Below are positions 6,464 to 11,968 of a stretch of 15,452 nt of DNA, piece after piece. The notes below the pieces were generated by a model, which worked only from the letters and a program-made list of their open reading frames with translations, was not told the DNA's origin and made no database searches. Source of the DNA: Propionibacteriaceae bacterium (GTDB lineage Bacteria > Actinomycetota > Actinomycetes > Propionibacteriales > Propionibacteriaceae); contig WQYJ01000026.1 in NCBI GenBank assembly GCA_009781325.1, positions 1 through 15,452 of the forward strand. The letters run 5' to 3'. A program made the translations under genes and the position numbers. The number at the start of each line of letters is the position of its first letter. Within the stretch, counting starts at the first letter, position 1.

Positions 6464-8059
6464 ATGAACCTAACACTGGACGAACGTGCCGTGGCTGCAA
6501 GCCCGCGCGAGCGAAAACACCGGGTAAGCATCAGCCTCGCTGTTGCCCTCGGGATTATTCTGAGCCTCGGGGCTGGGTTGGCGCCATCGGCTTCTGCCGC
6601 TGCTAACCCGACGGGAAACCTGGACAAGGTTGAGGCTGGATTAGTGTCCGGATGGGCCTGGGATCCCAATAACGCGGCTGCTGCTTTGACGGTAGAACTG
6701 CGGGTTTTCAACGCCAGCAACCAGGATGTCACCGTCGGCAAGATCACCACGACTGCCAACATCACCCGCAGTGATCTGGTCAACGCCAAGATCGGCACAG
6801 GAAAGTACGCCTTCCAGACATCGATCAACTGGTTTAACTATCCTGCGGGAACTTACAAGGTGGCTGCCTATGCGATCAAGGGCGGGGCCATGTATCCCCT
6901 TCCCAACCCCCGAAACTTCACCGTACAGAAGCTCGTTGGCGGCATCGACCGGGTTAACGACACAGAGATCAAAGCCTTCGTGTGGAAGCCGGATGCGCCC
7001 AACTATGCGTTGACAATGAAGTTCAACATCTACAACTCCGCCAACGCAGTGGTGAAGAGTTTCTCCGTACTGTCCAATGCCTATCGCTCGGATCTGGCAA
7101 ACCTGGGTTGGGGTACGGCGAACTACGGCGTGCTTTACACCATGGACTGGTCAAGCTTTGCTGCGGGCACATACCGGGTCGAAGCCCTTGCTATCGACGG
7201 CACAGGGATAGCACTTCCCTGCGGTGATCCTAAGTATTACACCAAGACTGTCGTCGTACCGCCGCCTCCCCCGGCTCCGGTGTGGCCCGGCCCGACGAAC
7301 ACTGGCGTACCCGCAGGAACCAAGCTCACTGTTCATGAAGGTGACCTGAAGATCACCGTTGACAACACCGTTATCGACTCGACGGAGATTCGCGGTTTGG
7401 TGCGCATTGAAGCCAAGAACGTGGTCATCAAGAATTCGCTGATCACCGGAAGACTGCTGACCTCGCCGCTGTCACTGATTTATGTCAACGGCCCTAACTA
7501 CTCGGTCACTGTCAAGGATTCGACGCTGTATGCGAAGAACCCATCCCCGTACATCGTGGGTGTGATCGGGTCGAACTTCACTCTGGAACGGGTGAATATC
7601 TACAATGTGACCGATCAGGTGAACATCATTGGCAATAACGTCACCATTCGTGATTCCTGGCTGCACAACAATCTGTATTATCTCCAGGATCCAGTGCAGA
7701 ACAACACCCCCACCCATGATGACAATGTCCAAATCCAGATCGGCAGCAATATTCAGTTGATCCACAACACGATGGAATCAACTCATAATGCTGCTGTAAT
7801 GGTGACCCAGGACCAAGGTGTGGTCGGGAATCTCCTCATCGAGAATAACCGCATCTCACATGGAGCATGTGCTCTGAACTTGGCCGAGAAGACAAAGGGC
7901 ACGCTCAAGGGGTTCGTCATCAAGAACAACGTGTTTGTCTCAGGAACCCAGGTCTACTCAGGATGCGCCATCATCACCGATGCCACATCAATTCCCCTAT
8001 TGACCCTCTCAGGTAACACCTGGACCGCAGGCGGCACCGTCGCCGTCACCAAGCGGTAG
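6464..8059 (+). CDS. Secreted right-handed parallel beta-helix protein
   Basis: The 531-aa protein starts at ATG 6464 after GAGGAGA at 4-nt spacing. Residues 20-46 are a Sec signal peptide (RVSISLAVALGIILSLG...APSASA) with cleavage likely near ASA-AAN. Two related beta-sandwich-like modules of ~100 residues follow: the first opens with LVSGWAWDPN and ends in GTYKVAAYAIKG, the second has IKAFVWKPDAP and GTYRVEALAIDG. A short PPPPPAP linker (~residue 265) leads to the C-terminal ~250 residues, which show spaced V/I-N-N/D turns (VVIKNSLITGR, VTIRDSWLHNN, LLIENNRISHG, FVIKNNVF), the pectate-lyase/PbH1 beta-helix pattern. Such domains usually bind or cleave polysaccharides. Catalytic residues cannot be assigned by eye, so the substrate is unknown. 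There is no anchor, so the protein is probably released or held non-covalently. Confidence 0.82.
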   Translation: MNLTLDERAVAASPRERKHRVSISLAVALGIILSLGAGLAPSASAAANPTGNLDKVEAGLVSGWAWDPNNAAAALTVELRVFNASNQDVTVGKITTTANITRSDLVNAKIGTGKYAFQTSINWFNYPAGTYKVAAYAIKGGAMYPLPNPRNFTVQKLVGGIDRVNDTEIKAFVWKPDAPNYALTMKFNIYNSANAVVKSFSVLSNAYRSDLANLGWGTANYGVLYTMDWSSFAAGTYRVEALAIDGTGIALPCGDPKYYTKTVVVPPPPPAPVWPGPTNTGVPAGTKLTVHEGDLKITVDNTVIDSTEIRGLVRIEAKNVVIKNSLITGRLLTSPLSLIYVNGPNYSVTVKDSTLYAKNPSPYIVGVIGSNFTLERVNIYNVTDQVNIIGNNVTIRDSWLHNNLYYLQDPVQNNTPTHDDNVQIQIGSNIQLIHNTMESTHNAAVMVTQDQGVVGNLLIENNRISHGACALNLAEKTKGTLKGFVIKNNVFVSGTQVYSGCAIITDATSIPLLTLSGNTWTAGGTVAVTKR

Positions 8060-8112
8060 TCCCTCAGGAAACAACGCCGGGTGCCCCCATTCCCGCAAAG
8101 TGTTTCCCAACA

Positions 8113-8155
8113 GTGGGCGTACTTGAGCCCCAAGTTAAGGCTCAAGTACGCCCAC
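8113..8155 (+). terminator. 17-bp-stem hairpin after the beta-helix gene
   Basis: GTGGGCGTACTTGAGCC (8113-8129) pairs perfectly with 8139-8155 around a 9-nt loop, 54 bases past the stop. No U-run follows. The outer GGGCGTACTT is shared with the hairpin at 4783-4819 while the inner stem differs. Confidence 0.6.
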
Positions 8156-8226
8156 AAACATATGCAAGGGGGACGCACAACGTGACACACATGTGACAGA
8201 GCAGATGACCCAACCAACCCACCCCC

Positions 8227-8275
8227 GTCATCCTGCCGCCAGGCAGGACCCCCGGCAGCCAACCAATGGACTTGA
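8227..8275. repeat. Solo left arm of the palindromic repeat family
   Basis: This 49-bp arm runs from GTCATCCTGCCGCC to CTTGA, with AACCAATGG where the complete copies have AACGTATGG. The spacer and right arm are missing; another element begins 10 bases later. Inside the arm, CCTGCC and GGCAGG form a small hairpin of their own. Confidence 0.75.
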
Positions 8276-8284
8276 CCCAATTCA

Positions 8285-8400
8285 GTCATCCTGCCGCCAG
8301 GCAGGACCCCCGGCGGCCAACGTATGGACTTGAGAAAGAAATAACCTCAACCAAAGACCCTACGTTGGCTGCCGGGGGTCCTGCCTGGCGGCAGGATGAC
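8285..8400. repeat. Palindromic element copy 1 (~116 bp), 3' of ino1
   Basis: A 40-bp arm (8285-8324) and its inverted copy (8361-8400) match at all but one position and flank a 36-nt spacer containing CTTGAGAAAGAAA and CAACCAAAGACCC. Folded, this is a ~40-bp stem with a 36-nt loop starting 27 bases past the ino1 stop, so in RNA it would act as a strong terminator or stabilising 3' structure. The outer flank GACCGGGGGTTGG (to ~8411) mirrors the sequence before 8227. Confidence 0.85.
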
Positions 8401-8426
8401 CGGGGGTTGGTTCCCATTTCCTCGTG

Positions 8427-9524
8427 TTATGAGTGAGCCTCGACAAAAGCTTCACACAACACAAAAGCCTGAGAATCAGTGAACTGCTGAGCAGGATGCT
8501 TACAGAAGTACGCCGACGGTTCTATCAAAGCTCCTCCAAGACCATTCTTCAGTGCAAGCTTGCAGCACCGGATAGCATCGATCACCACTCCAGCGGAGTT
8601 GGGCGAATCCTCAACGCTAAGACGTAGTTCCAAGTCAATAGGAGTATCACCAAAGATGCGCCCCTCCATGCGAATAAAACACACCTTGTTATCATCCTGC
8701 CAGGCAACATAATCGCTAGGAGATACGTGAAGATTATGGTTCGGGTCGGTATAAGTCGCAACAGCTTTCACCGCTTCAGTCTTAGAAATCTTCTTAGATT
8801 CCAGACGATTCCTGTTAAGCATATTCAAAAAGTCCGTATTACCCGCAGTGTTGATCTGGTACGACCTGTCGATGGTGACACCTCTGATTTCGAACAGGTC
8901 AGACAAAGTTCTGTGGACGATAGTCGCCCCAAGCTGCGACTTCACATCATCACCAATGATCGGCACCTTAGCTTGCTCGAACTTCTGCGCCCAAGCAGGG
9001 TCACTGGCGATGAACACCGGTATGCAGTTGACGAAACCCACACCAGCCTCAAGGGCTGCTTCCACATAGAAATGCGTAGCCTGCTCTGAGCCCACGGGAA
9101 GGTAGTTGACCAGAATCTCTGCCCCAGAGTCTCGGATTGCTGCCACAACATCCATCTGAGAGGCCTCGGGTTGTTCGGAGATAACAAAGGTCTCCGACTC
9201 CGGATACAACCCCATGTGCTCCGAATACCCATCCAGAACCCGACCCATCTGAACTGTCACCCCATAGTCACTGTCATCGCGATAGAAGACCTTCGTACAG
9301 TTAGGCGGCTGATGGATTGCCGAGTTGAGATCCTGGCCAACCTTGCGTGCATCGATGTCATAGGCCAAGACAACTTCAATATCACAGGGCAAATACCCCC
9401 CAAGATCCCAGTGCATCAGCCCGATCGCATCGTCGCTATCCCTGGTCCGGTAATACCCCAACCCCTGCACCAACGCCGAAGCGCAATTCCCCACGCCAAT
9501 GATGCCAATCTTGATTGTGTCCAT
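8427..9524 (-). CDS. ino1: Inositol-3-phosphate synthase (myo-inositol-1-phosphate synthase)
   Basis: The enzyme converts glucose 6-phosphate to inositol 3-phosphate in an NAD-dependent, redox-neutral reaction in the cytoplasm. This feeds phosphatidylinositol, and in actinobacteria mycothiol and other inositol compounds. The 365-aa length is typical of the actinobacterial type. Visible signatures are the N-terminal dinucleotide-binding loop G7-I-I-G-V-G-N-C-A-S-A, the NYLPVGSEQAT segment, DDVKSQLGAT with a conserved Lys, NTAGNTDFLNM, and the late DPNHNLHVSPSDYVAWQDD and RMEGRIFGDTP blocks. The start at ATG 9524 is set by GAAGGA 5 nt upstream and by the homology start at MDTIKIGIIG; an extension to 9590 is possible on frame alone but unsupported. 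It appears monocistronic, with a TTGACA-type promoter upstream and palindromic elements on both sides. Confidence 0.97.
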   Translation of the reverse strand: MDTIKIGIIGVGNCASALVQGLGYYRTRDSDDAIGLMHWDLGGYLPCDIEVVLAYDIDARKVGQDLNSAIHQPPNCTKVFYRDDSDYGVTVQMGRVLDGYSEHMGLYPESETFVISEQPEASQMDVVAAIRDSGAEILVNYLPVGSEQATHFYVEAALEAGVGFVNCIPVFIASDPAWAQKFEQAKVPIIGDDVKSQLGATIVHRTLSDLFEIRGVTIDRSYQINTAGNTDFLNMLNRNRLESKKISKTEAVKAVATYTDPNHNLHVSPSDYVAWQDDNKVCFIRMEGRIFGDTPIDLELRLSVEDSPNSAGVVIDAIRCCKLALKNGLGGALIEPSAYFCKHPAQQFTDSQAFVLCEAFVEAHS

Positions 9525-9577
9525 CGTCTTCCTTCGATCCACCACGGCCCCTGCCACCTCGCAACTCCGCTTCACTA

Positions 9578-9606
9578 GTTCTATTACCATCCAGCACGCG
9601 TGTCAA
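9578..9606 (-). promoter_or_regulatory. Candidate ino1 promoter
   Basis: On the minus strand a perfect TTGACA (9601-9606) is followed after exactly 17 bp by TAGAAC (9578-9583), a 4-of-6 match to the -10 consensus. Transcription would start near 9571, giving a leader of about 47 nt with GAAGGA before the ATG. The palindromic repeats begin about 17 bp upstream of the -35 box, so they lie outside the ino1 transcript. Confidence 0.5.
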
Positions 9607-9622
9607 GGTGGACGAAGCCCCA

Positions 9623-9736
9623 GTCATCCTGCCGCCAGGCAGGACCCCCGGCAGCCAACGTATGGACTTGAAAAAGAAAACCCTAACCACAGACCCTACG
9701 TCGGCCGCCGGAGGTCCTGCCTGACGGCAGGATGAC
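9623..9736. repeat. Palindromic element copy 2 (~114 bp), upstream of ino1
   Basis: The left arm (9623-9662) and inverted right arm (9697-9736) differ at about 4 of 40 positions and flank a spacer with CTTGAAAAAGAAAACCC and AACCACAGACCC. Its architecture matches the copy at 8285-8400. The right arm ends TCCTGCCTGACGGCAGGATG, which carries a 7-bp hairpin with a TGAC loop. Confidence 0.85.
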
Positions 9737-9976
9737 CGGGGGTCGGCGTATGGACTTGAAAAAGAAAGACTCAACCACAGACCCTACGTCGGCCGCCGGG
9801 GGTCCTGCCTGACGGCAGGATGACCGGTGGTCGGCGTATGGACGTATGAAAAGAAAAACCCAACCACAGACCCTACGTCGGCTGCCGGGGGTCCTGCCTG
9901 ACGGCAGGATGACCGGTGGTCGGCGTATGGACGTATGAAAAGAAAGACTCAACCACAGACCCTACGTTGGCTGCCG
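9659..9976. repeat. 88-bp tandem repeat array (about 3.6 units)
   Basis: Units begin at CGTATGGAC at 9659, 9747, 9835 and 9924 (periods 88, 88 and 89 bp). Each consists of the spacer of the palindromic element plus its right arm, without a left arm. The fourth unit breaks off at about 9976 inside the right arm (CCCTACGTTGGCTGCCG). Units differ by a few substitutions (CGGGGGTCGG versus CGGTGGTCGG, CTTGA versus CGTATGA). The array looks like local duplication of part of one element. Every complete unit can form the TCCTGCC/GGCAGGA hairpin. Confidence 0.85.
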
Positions 9977-10005
9977 AATGGGGACTGTCACAAAACGTCA
10001 CGACA

Positions 10006-11097
10006 TCAGCACCCCTTAGAAGCGCGGAAGCCCTCATCAGTAATTGGTGAGCCATCGGCGTACTGACACATCATGCCATCTGGCCTAATCGCGCGGGTTG
10101 GAACGCCATTATTAAACTCAACAATGCCCCAAATCTCCGGAAACTCAGGATGGATCACCACAGCATTACCATCTGACCTAAACTGACCAACCAACTCAGT
10201 GACGTTGATGCCGAATCGCCCGCCAAAGGTGCAGGTCACCTTGGAAACCTCACTCTGTGCGGCGCAGTGAATCAATGTCACATCCGGACCATCCACGCGT
10301 ACGATCGACCACACCGGACCCGCGTTGTAGCCCAGAGAACTGCCGATCCCTTGCTGGGGATAAACAATGAACTGGCCCATCGTCAGGTCGACGCCATAGC
10401 TAGAACTACCCCAGGAATAATCGATCGTAATCGGCTCATCCATCAGCCCGCCAGTCATGCGAATCCTGTATTGGCCGTCGGTTGCTGGCCCCACCAAGGA
10501 TGCCGGTGAAAAGATGGGCTGCTCAAAGGAGGCTTTGATCGATGAATCGTTATACATGAAGAACGACCGCCACTCAGCAAGGTTCAGGACAATAGAATCC
10601 ATACCCGTATGCGTCGGCTTCAAAACCTCGACTCCCAAGTAGGCCCGGCCCTCGTTCTCTTCGATGGTCGAGTATTCAATGAAAAGATTGCCGGTGGCAT
10701 CGGTGACTGGGGATGCCGGCTCATATGTGGCGAACATCGGCATGTCATCAGAAGCCGCGATAGCCAAATCATCACTGGACTTGGTCCACTTCACATCACC
10801 GGTTGAGTCCATGACAACTGCTGCATAGCCGCTCCCGCCAATACACCCCGCCAGAATCGACGCACCCCAGGCGGGATGATGGAAATCCTGTGCCCCATTC
10901 AGCTCCGAATCAAACTGTGAGGAACAGTACGCGCTGATCTCCGCATTGAGAGTCTCCGACAATGATTGAGTAGGCGGAACGTTGGTCTCCCCCGACGACG
11001 ACGTCGACGGCGATGGCAGAGGACTAGGGAACAAAGCACACCCAGTCAAGGTAAAACCAACTACGAGACCAACACAAACAAGTACTATTTTCCGCAT
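10006..11097 (-). CDS. Secreted lipoprotein of unknown function (363 aa)
   Basis: The start is ATG 11097 with GAGAGGAA upstream. Residues 1-19 are a short signal peptide ending in lipobox L17-T-G-C20, followed by a Pro/Ser-rich spacer (PSPLPSPSTSSSGETN) typical of lipoproteins that must span the cell wall. The body has regular alternating beta-type sequence with Cys at several sites (AYCSSQF, AGCIGG, IHCAAQSEVSKVTC) and a terminal SKGC, so disulfides are likely. Short stretches such as YAAVVMDSTGDVKWTKSS and AIRPDGMMCQYADGSP hint at repeat-like beta structure, but no family is recognised. It stands alone: the gene before it ends 208 bases away, a palindrome lies in its leader, and repeats lie 3' of it. 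Confidence 0.78.
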   Translation of the reverse strand: MRKIVLVCVGLVVGFTLTGCALFPSPLPSPSTSSSGETNVPPTQSLSETLNAEISAYCSSQFDSELNGAQDFHHPAWGASILAGCIGGSGYAAVVMDSTGDVKWTKSSDDLAIAASDDMPMFATYEPASPVTDATGNLFIEYSTIEENEGRAYLGVEVLKPTHTGMDSIVLNLAEWRSFFMYNDSSIKASFEQPIFSPASLVGPATDGQYRIRMTGGLMDEPITIDYSWGSSSYGVDLTMGQFIVYPQQGIGSSLGYNAGPVWSIVRVDGPDVTLIHCAAQSEVSKVTCTFGGRFGINVTELVGQFRSDGNAVVIHPEFPEIWGIVEFNNGVPTRAIRPDGMMCQYADGSPITDEGFRASKGC

Positions 11098-11124
11098 TCC
11101 AAGTTCCTCTCCGATGAATGAACA

Positions 11125-11138
11125 GACCTGATCAGGTC
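11125..11138. promoter_or_regulatory. 14-bp perfect palindrome upstream of the 363-aa lipoprotein gene
   Basis: GACCTGATCAGGTC is a perfect dyad centred about 34 bp before the ATG at 11097. A TACGAT that could serve as a -10 box lies just upstream (11154-11159, minus strand), placing the palindrome at the start of the transcript, a typical repressor-operator position. No -35 supports this promoter. Confidence 0.4.
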
Positions 11139-11172
11139 AGGGACGCCACGACGATCGTAGCATGATATTGGG

Positions 11173-11217
11173 TGTGACAGGGGGATATACCGAAATCGTA
11201 CGAGACGCCATGTCACA
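11173..11217. other. Inverted repeat 3' of the 170-aa lipoprotein gene
   Basis: TGTGACA (11173-11179) and TGTCACA (11211-11217) are perfect 7-bp inverted repeats separated by 31 nt, downstream of the gene ending at 11306. It could be a weak terminator or a binding site. The stem is short enough to be chance. Confidence 0.25.
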
Positions 11218-11305
11218 GAAACTCCTCGTAGCTTTGCCATTGTGAGCACTATAGGGCTCTTGTGTAAATTCGAATGGATGGGCATGTGAAACGAAACGTC
11301 CAGGT

Positions 11306-11818
11306 TTAGATAGGAAGGTACTCTTCAACGAATTCGACCTGATAGGCATCGCGCTTGTATTTGTTACTGATCTCAATGAATACCAAGATCGCCTTGTACT
11401 TGTTAACATCCGAATTCTGTATTCGTTTGATTGTGATAGTGCCATCTTTGCCGATCGACTCGACCTGGTGTCCCCACTGGAAGACGTACTCTTCAAAATC
11501 AATAACGACCAGAAACTTCTCGGTGAAGAATTCGTCTGCGTAATTCGCCACGGCGTCCACACACGTCTTATCTGGACTACCATCACTCTTTGTGTCATCA
11601 CCCATAGGTCTGCCTTCGGTTCGCTCACAGAGCGGGGTCAAGTCGGCTGGTGATGAGGCTATGGTGATACCCGGGGATTGAAGTCGGTTGACCTCGTAAT
11701 ACCACAACACCTCCACAGTGTTGGCTTCAAATGGGATGGCTGCATTGGATGACGCGCAACCAGACAGCAGCAGCGAGACAATCATCATGGCCCCAATGGC
11801 TCCGGTAATTCTTTTCAT
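11306..11818 (-). CDS. Small secreted lipoprotein of unknown function (170 aa)
   Basis: The ATG at 11818 has an excellent AGGAGG 4 nt upstream. Residues 1-20 form a signal peptide with lipobox L18-S-G-C21. The ~150-residue mature part has two Cys (PLCERTEG, KTCVDAV), a mixed alpha/beta pattern and the C-terminal strands KYKAILVFIEI and AYQVEFVEEYLPI. No domain is recognised. The gene is visibly more AT-rich than its neighbours. Its promoter would have to lie inside or next to the ~100-bp inverted-end element at 11840-11940, so the element's insertion may have changed its control. Confidence 0.72.
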   Translation of the reverse strand: MKRITGAIGAMMIVSLLLSGCASSNAAIPFEANTVEVLWYYEVNRLQSPGITIASSPADLTPLCERTEGRPMGDDTKSDGSPDKTCVDAVANYADEFFTEKFLVVIDFEEYVFQWGHQVESIGKDGTITIKRIQNSDVNKYKAILVFIEISNKYKRDAYQVEFVEEYLPI

Positions 11819-11839
11819 GGTTCCTCCTTATTGGTTGTT

Positions 11840-11940
11840 TGACACAGGGACGGCCCCACCAGTCACAGCCCGCCCGTTCCTCGACTCGTCTATGCACCAC
11901 AAACGCGCATAACGTGACGAACAGGACCGTCCCTGTATCA
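11840..11940. mobile_element. MITE-like element or IS remnant with imperfect inverted ends
   Basis: The left end reads TGACACAGGGACGGCCCC and the right end, on the minus strand, TGATACAGGGACGGTCCT. The ends match at 13 of 14 outer positions and again at a GTCAC about 23 bases in, with mostly transitions between. About 100 bp in total leaves no room for a transposase. A 'TGACACAGGGACGG' end resembles termini of REP-associated and IS200-like elements in other bacteria (recalled, not searched). It lies between the surface-protein stop and the lipoprotein start. No certain target duplication is visible. Confidence 0.5.
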
Positions 11941-11944
11941 TTTC

Positions 11945-11964
11945 CTGTCTTATCTCTAAGACAG
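11945..11964 (-). terminator. Small hairpin after the surface-protein gene
   Basis: CTGTCTTA and TAAGACAG form a perfect 8-bp stem with a 4-nt loop (TCTC), 4 bases beyond the surface-protein stop. There is no U-tail and the stem is AT-rich, so termination strength is uncertain. Confidence 0.4.
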
Positions 11965-11968
11965 AGTA

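Larger units (their letters stand above)
8060..8426. other. Convergent intergenic region with hairpin and palindromic repeats
   Basis: This 367-bp gap between the converging beta-helix and ino1 genes contains no plausible gene. It holds the 8113-8155 hairpin and, from 8227 on, three arms of the palindromic repeat family described separately. Positions 8156-8226 show no clear feature. Confidence 0.7.
9525..10005. other. Intergenic region: ino1 promoter and palindromic repeat array
   Basis: This 481-bp gap between the 363-aa lipoprotein gene and ino1 contains no credible gene. Short frames inside it are translations of the repeat. It holds the ino1 leader and promoter (9525-9606), one full palindromic element and the 88-bp tandem array. 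The array ends 30 bases from the lipoprotein stop codon. Confidence 0.75.

Noticed and set aside
6295..6828. Long N-terminal extension of the 486-aa lipoprotein
   Set aside because: The AGGAGG before ATG 6294 and the immediate signal peptide fix the start; the extension lies antisense to the beta-helix gene's 5' end.
9659..9976. Possible CRISPR array
   Set aside because: The 88-bp period is continuous repeat with no unique spacers of ~30 bp, and there are no cas genes; units are parts of a palindromic element.
8227..9976. ino1 as cargo of a composite transposon bounded by the repeats
   Set aside because: The flanking copies are themselves complete palindromes in intergenic space, no transposase or target duplication is visible, and ino1 is a conserved housekeeping gene.
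9683..10055. Minus-strand frames with repeated VILPSGRTPGS-like peptides
   Set aside because: They are translations of the palindromic repeat units, appear in several frames, and have no ribosome site; such peptides arise wherever the repeat occurs.
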